DNA from: Clostridiales bacterium mt11
Lineage (GTDB): Bacteria > Bacillota > Clostridia > Tissierellales > Tepidimicrobiaceae
Assembly: GCA_001282665.1 (NCBI GenBank)
Contig: LN874947.1
Span: 280,637 to 313,214 of the forward strand
Length of the DNA stretch: 32,578 nt
Direction: 5' to 3'
A program made the translations under genes and the position numbers. Positions 24,302-31,079 of the stretch are shown here, piece after piece. The notes under the pieces are model-generated. The model was not told where the DNA came from. It saw only the letters and a list, made by a program, of their open reading frames with translations, and did not search any database. Every line of letters starts with the position of its first letter. Positions within the stretch are counted from its first letter, which is position 1.

Positions 24302-25384
24302 TTAGATTAATCCTCCTTTTTTTCTTTTGTAACTATCTATAAAGTAACTTCTAAATAAATCTGGGGTTGAAAAATTGTTCTTTATTATATTGCCTAGAGA
24401 TATGGCTAAATTACCTCCTTCAAAACCTTCCCTACCTAATATTAAAATTCCCATGCCTAGTTCACCAGTAGGAATAGTAATGGCTGTTGTATTTATCATA
24501 TTAGCTATTTTAACTAATTGCTTCCCAGATAAATCCTGAATTTTCTTTCCTATAGTTCCCCAAGTTCCTAAGACGGAATCTCCTCTTCCATATAAATCTA
24601 TAGAACCTTCCTCTGTTATGATTAGGTCTATATCTTTTTTAAACAATTCATTACATTTCATTATTAAATTTTCTCGATTGTTATCTCCAAAATTTACTTC
24701 TTTAAATTCTACAATATTATCAAATCTATTTATTATTTTATAAAGATTGCTATCTATGTTAATTCCTTGAGGAACTGCTGCCTTAATTTTTCGCTGTTTT
24801 AATCCTTCCTCGTCAATATACTTCATGGGTACAAGGCTGTTTATAATATTCATACATAAACTGTAATCATAGCTAATAACTCCTATGCCTGCTGTAAAGG
24901 AAATGCTGTCTGTAGACAATTTTTCTCTATTTCCCTTGATACCTAATCCCTTTGCCATAATACTATAAAGTCCAGTACTCATAGCAGGAGCAAGTACAGA
25001 TCCACCGCCATCTGTACCCAATGCAAAGTCATTTATTCCATATAATATATTTATACAAGATCCACTGGAGGAACCAGTCATTATATTCCCAGTTAAAGGG
25101 TTTATTAAATCCACATCTATAGCCCTTCCTCCTTCTGCCAATCTATCTATAGTATGAAAAAGATATCCTTCACCTATTAATTTATGGATAATCTCCCAAC
25201 TTATTTGATCAGTATCCTTTACTCCAAAAAGAAGTGGGAATTTCGAAGGGTTTTTTATTAGACTTTCAGCTGCTTCATCTAATACATCTACCCTAGAATA
25301 TTCTACAGTTTTCCCTATGTTTTCTTTAGCCTTCAAAACCGCCTTGCTTATTTTTAACATTTGATTTATTGAATCTTTCCCCAT
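24302..25384 (-). CDS. Amidase-signature family hydrolase in the yhf operon
   Basis: This protein (360 residues from the ATG at 25384) has the Ser-Ser-Lys triad of amidase-signature enzymes. Numbered from the upstream TTG at 25453, the Lys is K79 in LLFGVKD, the cis-Ser lies in the TGSSSGS run (128-129) and the nucleophile is S152 in ALGTDGGGSVLAPA. It is shorter than typical 450-480-residue amidases, with a compact C-terminus ('GELGMGILILGREGFEGGNLA'). The ATG at 25384 is chosen because GGAG lies 9 bases upstream and a strong hairpin occupies 25404-25431; the TTG frame would run through that hairpin. I know of no counterpart in the E. coli yhf operon. It probably cleaves an amide in the pathway substrate. 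GatA is unlikely because no gatB or gatC is present. Confidence 0.85.
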   Translation of the reverse strand: MGKDSINQMLKISKAVLKAKENIGKTVEYSRVDVLDEAAESLIKNPSKFPLLFGVKDTDQISWEIIHKLIGEGYLFHTIDRLAEGGRAIDVDLINPLTGNIMTGSSSGSCINILYGINDFALGTDGGGSVLAPAMSTGLYSIMAKGLGIKGNREKLSTDSISFTAGIGVISYDYSLCMNIINSLVPMKYIDEEGLKQRKIKAAVPQGINIDSNLYKIINRFDNIVEFKEVNFGDNNRENLIMKCNELFKKDIDLIITEEGSIDLYGRGDSVLGTWGTIGKKIQDLSGKQLVKIANMINTTAITIPTGELGMGILILGREGFEGGNLAISLGNIIKNNFSTPDLFRSYFIDSYKRKKGGLI

Positions 25385-25403
25385 CTCATCACACTCCAAA
25401 GGA

Positions 25404-25431
25404 GTAAAGCCAAGAAAACTCTTGGCTTTAC
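25404..25431 (-). promoter_or_regulatory. Intercistronic hairpin between yhfT and the amidase gene
   Basis: GTAAAGCCAAG (25404-25414) is perfectly complementary to CTTGGCTTTAC (25421-25431), leaving a 6-base loop. It begins at the yhfT stop codon and ends 19 bases before the amidase ATG. There is no U-tract, so it is more likely an RNA-stability or processing element than a full terminator, and could set different levels of transporter and enzymes. Confidence 0.65.
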
Positions 25432-26708
25432 CCTGGTATATTAAATAGACCAATCACTGATAATATATTCGCTAAGATTCCAACTAGTATTGCAGATATA
25501 GGTCCTACTGCCATTCTAACTACTGGCGTACCTGCTATTTCATTTAGTATATATAATCCTGCTACTACAAAAAAGCCTAATCCCGGAGCTATTGCATTGG
25601 CTGCATTCATACCTCCTACTAATAATGCAATCTCTAATAATTTACTCATTGCATTTCTTATATTGTCTCCTGCACTTCTCATTCCTGGATATTTATCCAT
25701 TGAAGAACCTAATTTTTCAAGTAAAAGCACTTCTAATCCTGCCATAGCTGCTCCAGCTATAAAGGATATTATTGGATTTCTAATAAACAATCCTATAGCG
25801 AAAACAAATGTCATTCCTACTGGTCCATAAACTCCTGTTGCAATAGCTGTAGATGCAATTAAAGGAATAAAACCAATTCCCCTTGCTAAAGCAGCAAAAC
25901 CAGCATCTATAAGTTTACCTTCACTAGCTAAATTTAAGGATATAGGGTCTCCTGATACAATGCCATAGGAAGTAGCTGCTGCAACTAATCCTCCCATTAG
26001 CATAAATACAAAAATATTATTTCTAATTCTTTTTACCCTTTCACCAAAAACAGAAGATAAATCTATTGCATCCTCTTCTGGTTTTTCTTTAGTTGCATAT
26101 ACAATTAAAACTATCATTCCAATTATAAGTGCCATACCTTCTGGGTTTAAATTTATAGTTGCAGTACCCATATTTATTGGTCCTATTAAAACTGTTAATT
26201 GTCTTGCTAATAATGATAGTACAAGGTTTAACAACCCCTTTTTAGCTCCAAATTGATAAGCTGTTGCTAAAGCTGGGAATACTGCAAAAGCAGCTACTAT
26301 AGGGGTGCTAACTTGTCCTAAGCTATCCATAAAGTTTACTGGTAACTTTTCAAACAAACTTACAATAGCCCCTAACCCTGAAACTAATCCAACTCCATAT
26401 AATGCTCCAACAACTCCAGAAATTATTGTACCCTTTTTTCCATCTGGACTAAAAGAACCAATAATATCAGTCCCTAAGAGTATACTGTGAATAAGTACAA
26501 TACTGGATGTCAATGAAAATGGAATTCCAAAACCTATAACTAATCCAAAACTCATGGCAAAAGATGTAGCTGCCAATTCTCCCCTGGTCATCCTACCTTC
26601 CAAGTGTTCTGGAACAATTGGTCTTAAACCATCATTAAATACTGCAATGCCCTTATTCGCCATTATTGCACCTAATGCACTAATAAGAGCTACTAAAATC
26701 ATTTCCAT
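25428..26708 (-). CDS. yhfT: YhfT family membrane transporter
   Basis: This 426-residue polytopic protein has ten or more hydrophobic segments rich in Gly and Ala, and starts with 'ILVALISALGAIMANKGIAV', then 'NDGLRPIVPEHLEGRMTRGELAATSFAMSFG', characteristic of the YhfT family. It is predicted to be the uptake or export protein for the operon's substrate; YhfT has no characterised ligand known to me. No ATP-binding motif is present, so it would be a secondary carrier or a channel, perhaps acting with YhfU just upstream. The ATG at 26708 follows AGGAGGGTC. The gap to yhfU is 20 bases. Confidence 0.9.
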   Translation of the reverse strand: MEMILVALISALGAIMANKGIAVFNDGLRPIVPEHLEGRMTRGELAATSFAMSFGLVIGFGIPFSLTSSIVLIHSILLGTDIIGSFSPDGKKGTIISGVVGALYGVGLVSGLGAIVSLFEKLPVNFMDSLGQVSTPIVAAFAVFPALATAYQFGAKKGLLNLVLSLLARQLTVLIGPINMGTATINLNPEGMALIIGMIVLIVYATKEKPEEDAIDLSSVFGERVKRIRNNIFVFMLMGGLVAAATSYGIVSGDPISLNLASEGKLIDAGFAALARGIGFIPLIASTAIATGVYGPVGMTFVFAIGLFIRNPIISFIAGAAMAGLEVLLLEKLGSSMDKYPGMRSAGDNIRNAMSKLLEIALLVGGMNAANAIAPGLGFFVVAGLYILNEIAGTPVVRMAVGPISAILVGILANILSVIGLFNIPG

Positions 26709-26728
26709 CTTTGACCCTCCTTATTTTA

Positions 26729-27091
26729 TTATTCCTTTTTTAAGAGTTCTCGTAATAAAATTGGAATAACTTGTTTATAGTGATCTCCAGTAAATCCAAA
26801 GGCTACTTTTCCTTCTTCTACAGCCTTTACTATATCTTCTTCTTTAGGTGGTCTACCTGGCATAGAAAGAGTTGCACATTTATCCCTTGTTAAAAGTGCT
26901 ATGGCCATACTCAATGCTCCACCACCACCTGTATGGCAAGCTCCAACATAGTAATCAGCCTTACCTAACTTTACATCATTAGCAGCTTGAATATCAGTTT
27001 TTATTTCTGTTTGGATTTTCCCTTCTCCCAGTTCATCAATTAACTTTTGAATATTTTGTTTTTCTACCTGACCTCCAACTATAATCTTCAT
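26729..27091 (-). CDS. yhfU: YhfU family protein (DUF2620)
   Basis: This 120-residue soluble protein carries 'KIIVGGQVEKQNI', 'DYYVGACHTGGGGALSMAIALL', 'CATLSMPGRPPKEEDIV' and 'VAFGFTGDHYKQVIP'. The Cys-His followed by a Gly run and the Gly-rich final loop are the most striking parts and could bind a small ligand. The size resembles PTS IIB-like or carrier-partner proteins, and the next gene is a transporter, so a partner role is plausible but not shown. The ATG at 27091 is preferred over a GTG at 27100, because the GTG lies within the GGGAGGTG ribosome binding site. Confidence 0.88.
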   Translation of the reverse strand: MKIIVGGQVEKQNIQKLIDELGEGKIQTEIKTDIQAANDVKLGKADYYVGACHTGGGGALSMAIALLTRDKCATLSMPGRPPKEEDIVKAVEEGKVAFGFTGDHYKQVIPILLRELLKKE

Positions 27092-27107
27092 ATCTTTCAC
27101 CTCCCTT

Positions 27108-27470
27108 CTAGATATTTGCTATTAGTGTACAAAGATGTAATGCAATAAAGTCCTTCTCTGCTTGTGGTATTTTAATATTAAGATTTTCCTCTAAAGTATC
27201 ATAGAACATATCTAGTTCTTTATATGTTTTAGTTTCTTTGACCTCTGCAAAAAGTTCTTCATCCATAGTTTGAATCTCTTCTCCTCTTTTTATCCTACCT
27301 AATGCCATAGCTAAATGGCTTACTAACATAGAGCCATTTTCTTCTGTTATTTTCAATGAATATTTATCTTCTATACTCTTTACAAATTCAACAACTGAAC
27401 ACCTTATTGTGTCATCAATCTCTCCTGCATCTACTAATAAATTTAATCTAAGCATTAACATATCATCCAT
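27108..27470 (-). CDS. yhfY: YhfY, stand-alone PRD domain protein
   Basis: This 120-residue protein is a single PTS-regulation domain: a helical bundle with the two conserved His at H52 (LVSHLAMALGRIKRGEE) and H112 (ALHLCTLI). PRDs are normally part of antiterminators or activators and are phosphorylated by PTS proteins; a solitary one without a DNA- or RNA-binding part must act through a partner, perhaps YhfZ or the transporter. It starts after GGAGGGATATTT, and one of the two candidate YhfZ operators lies just upstream. Confidence 0.9.
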   Translation of the reverse strand: MDDMLMLRLNLLVDAGEIDDTIRCSVVEFVKSIEDKYSLKITEENGSMLVSHLAMALGRIKRGEEIQTMDEELFAEVKETKTYKELDMFYDTLEENLNIKIPQAEKDFIALHLCTLIANI

Positions 27471-27489
27471 AAATATCCCTCCAAATCAT

Positions 27490-27507
27490 TATACAATTTT
27501 TTGTATA
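27490..27507 (-). promoter_or_regulatory. Candidate YhfZ operator and internal promoter before yhfY
   Basis: TATACAATTTTTTGTATA is an 18-bp palindrome in the 51-base gap between yhfZ and yhfY. On the leftward strand it overlaps a TATAAT, a possible -10 box, though the -35 region (TAGTTT-like) is poor. The core ATACAATTTTTTGTAT matches the site before yhfZ (28781-28796) at 14 of 16 positions. Confidence 0.65.
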
Positions 27508-27521
27508 TTGAAACTAAAAAA

Positions 27522-28460
27522 TTAATACATAGGAATTAATTGTCCTGTAAGGACTTGCTTTTGGGTTCCTTTTATAATTTCCATATTAATAAATTTTTTT
27601 ATAATGTTTTGTATTTCTACATGATCCCTATTTACAATCATCACAGCTGTAGAAGCTTTTTCATTTACTTCTAAGCTCTTAGGGTTTTTCAACTTAGTCA
27701 TATTATACTTCAATCCCTTTTCTATTATTTCATCCTCATTCCATATTGCCACATCTATTTCTCCATTCTCCAACTTTTCTGTGATTTGATTATAAGATGT
27801 CTCTACATATTCTACGTTTTTACCTTCACATTCATATTTAGTCAATAGAAACTGGTCTGGTGATGTTGGGTCAATTCCTATTCTCATTCCATCGTCTATA
27901 TTACATCTATTATTACCTTTGTATATAACCATATGTTCACCTACATAAGAATTCTCTCCAAATTCATAGATGATTTCTATAGAAGGATATTCACTCTGTT
28001 TATAAATAGATGCTAGTTTAGAACTTATTACAAAATCGTATTTCCCAAAATTTAAAGTTTCAATTCTTTTACCTGCACCCCTCATAAATGCTAAACTAAA
28101 AGGAATATCAGCCATTTCAAATGCTTTATATAAACCTGTTGCTAAGCCTTCATATCGTCTAGAATATGGAAGAGGCATAACCCCAATTATAGTTCCTAAA
28201 TCGGATATCTGCCATAGCTTTTTATAGTCCACAGAAAGTATAAATGTTCCAAGATGACCTCTGCTTTCCAAACTTATAGCTTCCTCATCTCTCAAGAACT
28301 TAATTGCAGACTGGATGGTTCCCCTTCCTGTCCCAAAATTATCAGCATATTGTTCTACGGTTTTAATTCTATCGCCTATATCATAGCTAATAAGTTCCCT
28401 AGCTAGGCCCATTGTCACTTCACCATTTTTAGACATTAATTTTCTCTTATAATATTGCAT
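27522..28460 (-). CDS. yhfZ: YhfZ, winged-helix regulator with ligand-binding domain
   Basis: This 312-residue protein is the first gene of the operon. The N-terminal 70 residues form a GntR-like winged helix ('GDRIKTVEQYADNFGTGRGT' then 'IQSAIKFLRDEEAISLESRGH'). The rest has the layout of a periplasmic-binding-protein-like sensor ('GIDPTSPDQFLLTKYE', 'EKLENGEIDVAIWNED'), so it probably binds the pathway substrate and controls the operon. Start ATG at 28460 behind AAGGAAGG. Two near-identical palindromes at the operon's promoters are its likely targets. A leader of about 320 bases separates it from the distal promoter. Confidence 0.9.
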   Translation of the reverse strand: MQYYKRKLMSKNGEVTMGLARELISYDIGDRIKTVEQYADNFGTGRGTIQSAIKFLRDEEAISLESRGHLGTFILSVDYKKLWQISDLGTIIGVMPLPYSRRYEGLATGLYKAFEMADIPFSLAFMRGAGKRIETLNFGKYDFVISSKLASIYKQSEYPSIEIIYEFGENSYVGEHMVIYKGNNRCNIDDGMRIGIDPTSPDQFLLTKYECEGKNVEYVETSYNQITEKLENGEIDVAIWNEDEIIEKGLKYNMTKLKNPKSLEVNEKASTAVMIVNRDHVEIQNIIKKFINMEIIKGTQKQVLTGQLIPMY

Positions 28461-28485
28461 TTAAACCTTCCTTTGCTTATATTAA

Positions 28486-28660
28486 TCAATATTCTTCTAA
28501 TACTTTCCTTTCATTTTCACTACCAAGGGGCATATTAAAACCTGACTTATAGCCATATTTTAATGAAAAGTTTCATCTTTTTCTAAACGATTTCCTCTTG
28601 CATATTTAAATTGGACTTATCTTCAATAGCATAAGTAACAATAGTAAAATATATGCACAC
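28486..28660 (-). pseudogene. Possible gene relic in the yhfZ leader
   Basis: Three short frames in a row on the leftward strand read like one eroded protein: 'TIVTYAIEDKSNLNMQEEIV', then 'FKYARGNRLEKDETFH', then 'LKYGYKSGFNMPLGSENERK' ending at TGA 28486-28488. Each has protein-like composition and needs only one-base shifts to join. No family was recognised. It might be chance sequence in a long leader. Confidence 0.25.
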
Positions 28661-28780
28661 CAAATGTTTTCCTTAACTATAAAATTTACTTATACCCCCT
28701 TTCTAAAACTATTAAATTTAACATTTTCAGCTGTATGCATAGTCAAAATTTCTCATTTAGTCTATACTTAAATATTCAAC

Positions 28781-28823
28781 ATACAATTTACTGTATATTA
28801 TCATATGGATTATAAATTTTCAA
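28781..28823 (-). promoter_or_regulatory. Main yhf operon promoter with candidate YhfZ operator
   Basis: Reading leftward, TTGAAA (28818-28823), a 17-base spacer and TAATAT (28795-28800) form a sigma-A promoter. The palindrome ATACAATTTACTGTAT (28781-28796) overlaps the -10 box and the start site, so a bound repressor would block RNA polymerase. It is nearly the same as the site at 27491-27506. Confidence 0.65.
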
Positions 28824-28851
28824 GTCTTTTATACTAATTTTTATATTTTGG

Positions 28852-28880
28852 AACACAAGGGGACGGTTCTCTTGTGTTTT
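28852..28880. repeat. GGGACGGTTC repeat copy upstream of the yhf promoter
   Basis: AACACAAG (28852-28859) pairs with CTTGTGTT (28871-28878) around GGGACGGTTCT. It matches the copy at 19822-19854 in inverse orientation, so these two copies flank the whole yhf operon as an inverted pair. Confidence 0.85.
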
Positions 28881-29187
28881 ATCCTTCCATAATCCAAGAA
28901 AGATATAAAGATAAATTAAATATATAGATGAAAAAGCATAGTAATAAAACAACTTCCATGCAAAAATTAGTAAGAAACGATAAGAAATAGAAATATCAAC
29001 TTTATACCTTTAAATTAATGAAGATGAACTTTGAAATAATTCCTCATAAGTATTCCAAAATCTAATTACACATCTTGATATCACTATTTTAGTACCCAAT
29101 ACTTGTATAGCATAAAATAGAATAATATGGTATTATATATTCAGAATATTTATATTAGATTTTGTATTACTTCTTATAATTAATAGA
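28881..29187. other. AT-rich stretch without a convincing gene
   Basis: Several short frames occur on the + strand (for example one beginning MKMNFEIIPHKYSKI near 29020), but none has a ribosome binding site or exceeds about 20 codons. It is probably decayed DNA. Confidence 0.4.
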
Positions 29188-29349
29188 ATGTTTTTTATAG
29201 GAGAAAAAAATAGTAAAACTTCTAACATTATCTTTTCTATTGTCATCGTTCTATTTACTATCTTTAGCATAAATGCAGGAATAAATTTTAATAAGTACAA
29301 AATATTATATGATTATGATAGATACGTTAACCTGAATTATTCACAGTAA
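29188..29349 (+). pseudogene. Remnant of a small membrane protein ORF cut by the IS1380-type element
   Basis: The frame (53 codons) reads MFFIGEKNSKTSNIIF..., with one hydrophobic stretch (NIIFSIVIVLFTIFSI) and then KYKILYDYDRYV. The last six codons lie inside the element whose left end begins at 29331. The frame also extends upstream without a start codon through more hydrophobic sequence, and no ribosome binding site precedes the ATG. It looks like the middle of a disrupted membrane-protein gene. No family was recognised. Confidence 0.35.
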
Positions 29350-29436
29350 TTCAATAATAGTACTACACACTAGATATTTTAAATAGTTTCAACATTTACT
29401 ACTTTCACTTAAAAAATAATGCTTAAATAATAGAAA

Positions 29437-29501
29437 AAGGGATTCAACTTATGTTAAAATGAAGTTACCAACCAAACACTTCAACAAAAGGAGAATCCCT
29501 T
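29437..29501 (+). promoter_or_regulatory. Leader inverted repeat abutting the IS1380-type start codon
   Basis: AAGGGATTC (29437-29445) is complementary to GAATCCCTT (29493-29501), which ends directly before the ATG at 29502 and follows the AAAAGGAG ribosome binding site. The position matches the leader repeat of the IS4-family element at 4189-4256. Confidence 0.6.
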
Positions 29502-29921
29502 ATGTCTAGTTTAAATAATTTTCACTTAGAAAGCAATAGTAAAATCAAATTAAATTTTAATGGAGACGATTTATCCTCCGATTCTAGACTGTTCCTAATT
29601 AAGGAATTTGCCCATAAGATTGGCTTTCATAAGCTAATCAAGGAAATATTTAAAACCAATGATAATTCCAATAGAAATCATAAGGATGATGAGAATCTCT
29701 GCCAAATGATATATCAGATATTAGCTGGTTATTTTAATGATGATGCTGATGAACTTACCAATGAGCCTATTATGAATACTATTCTTAATAAGAATGGATT
29801 AGCTTCGAGGATTATCCATACAGCCAGATATATTGTGTTTAAACTTTGTAGTAGTTGTCCTTATCAGAAAGAGTTTTACGAAACTCTTGATAATATTAGG
29901 TTATTGCCTAAGTTGGAATAA
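29502..29921 (+). pseudogene. IS1380-type transposase with in-frame internal deletion (139 aa)
   Basis: The first ~103 residues ('KIKLNFNGDDLSSDSRLFLI', 'AGYFNDDADELTNEPIMNTI', NKNGLAS) are the N-terminal DNA-binding region of IS1380-type transposases. They are joined directly to the family's C-terminus 'RIIHTARYIVFKLCSSCPYQ' plus KEFYETLDNIRLLPKLE. The catalytic centre (about 300 residues with the DDE triad) is missing, yet the frame is uninterrupted and the ribosome binding site is good. It cannot catalyse transposition. If expressed, it could bind the ends and inhibit or be carried by a full-length relative elsewhere. Confidence 0.8.
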
Positions 29922-30064
29922 CTAGTTAATGCACCTTGAAAGTTGCAAAAACTAAATTCATTAACCAAGGGGTTATTGTATCTTTTTTAGCTAATATTTT
30001 GATGTATTTGGTGGCTGAAGCTTTCAAAATAAGTTTTGGTGATAGAAATTTGATTTTTATACCA
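29922..30064. other. Non-coding right part of the IS1380-type element
   Basis: AT-rich DNA between the shortened transposase frame and the right terminal repeat. I see no further gene here. Confidence 0.5.
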
Positions 30065-30080
30065 CCGTGAATAATTCAGG

Positions 30081-30576
30081 TTTATCTATATTTTCGCATT
30101 TTTCTTTTCTGTAGTAAGGGTAAAAATCAACAGGAGTTGATATATCCCCTACAACAAAATTTTATGTAACCACACAATGAGACCAAATATTTTTACCTTC
30201 AGTATGAGAGAAATGATAATCTAATCCTTCTATTTTTTTAGCTTTAGGCTTAGGGCTAACTGTATCATCAATTATTAGAAATCCTGTAGATTCTGGTTTT
30301 GCTTGTTGCTCTAAGAAGAGATTTAAATATTCTACATGATTTCTATTTAAAAGTTTATCATCCCACACAGATGTATTTAAAAACCTGTAAATACAGCTAC
30401 TATCCTTAGCAGTTAAAATAGTCTTGGATATAGAAGATATTGATTTATGTGATTAAACCATGAATCAAATTCTTTAAATGATTTATCTGCGGCTTAGACA
30501 TACCATAATTTACATCCTCGATATAGTTGTAAATTTCTTGATTTGGTATTACACTATTATTAGTTGTATATGGCAT
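30081..30576 (-). pseudogene. Decayed DDE transposase gene (IS701-like group), interrupted by the IS1380-type element
   Basis: An ATG at 30574-30576 behind AAGGGG starts MPYTTNNSVIPNQEIYNYIE and proceeds to a TAA near 30449. A one-base shift restores 'SISKTILTAKDSSCIYRFLN' and then WDDKLLNRNHVEYL, 'GFLIIDDTVSPKPKAKKIEG', LDYHFSHTEGKNIWSHCVVT. Here IDDT carries the first catalytic Asp. A TAA at 30162-30164 interrupts the frame, which continues as NFVVGDISTPVDFYPYYRKE until the right end of the 750-bp element at 30080. No continuation was found beyond the left end of that element, so the C-terminal two-thirds are lost. IS701-like placement is tentative. Confidence 0.75.
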
Positions 30577-31079
30577 AGTTCTTATCCCCTTGTTATTTAT
30601 TTGTGTAGTAACTTTTATTTAACATAGGTTAAGAATTTATGCCATATTTATTTTTTGGAAGTATTACCAATTATGATTCTTTTTTTGCAGAACTAGAGTT
30701 AAATAAAAACAATTTACTTAATTTATTAAACGAATTCTTAATAATAATGATTTATATTTTCTTTCTACTATAAATATAATTCTCTTTTCCGCAAAAGAAG
30801 ATATTTATTTTTATAATATATATTTCTTCTTTTGTTCCATTAATTTCAATATTATATCTATCTTACAAAGTAGGCGAATTTTTTGATTTTCTAAATATCG
30901 TTTTTATGATTTAAAAATGATTTCCTAGATAGTTTAATTGATTTATTTATAGCTTTTAACAATAAAATATTCCACAAGTCAAATATTTTGCCCTATTTTT
31001 TTAGCACCCATACAAAATCAGATTATTTTAATATTATCTTTAGATACCTTAAAAAACGTAGTTCTATCTATATTCCGTA
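30577..31079. other. 500-bp AT-rich gap with only membrane-protein-like scraps
   Basis: On the + strand, 'NYDSFFAELELNKNNLLNLL' (from about 30669) and, after stops, 'IFIFIIYISSFVPLISILYL' followed by SYKVGEFFDFLN (about 30808-30910) look like pieces of an eroded membrane protein. No intact gene, RNA or terminal repeat was recognised. Confidence 0.3.

Larger units (their letters stand above)
29331..30080 (+). mobile_element. Internally deleted IS1380-type element, 750 bp
   Basis: The left end CCTGAATTATTCACAG (29331-29346) and the reverse complement of the right end CCTGAATTATTCACGG (30065-30080) match at 15 of 16 positions. IS1380-family elements are normally about 1.6-1.7 kb; this one keeps both ends and a shortened transposase frame. 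No target duplication is seen (flanks TTAA and TTTA), which points to later deletion or recombination at one side. It is inserted within another transposase pseudogene on its right. Confidence 0.85.

Noticed and set aside
24302..25384. GatA subunit of glutamyl-tRNA amidotransferase
   Set aside because: It is too short, has no gatB or gatC beside it, and sits inside the yhf operon.
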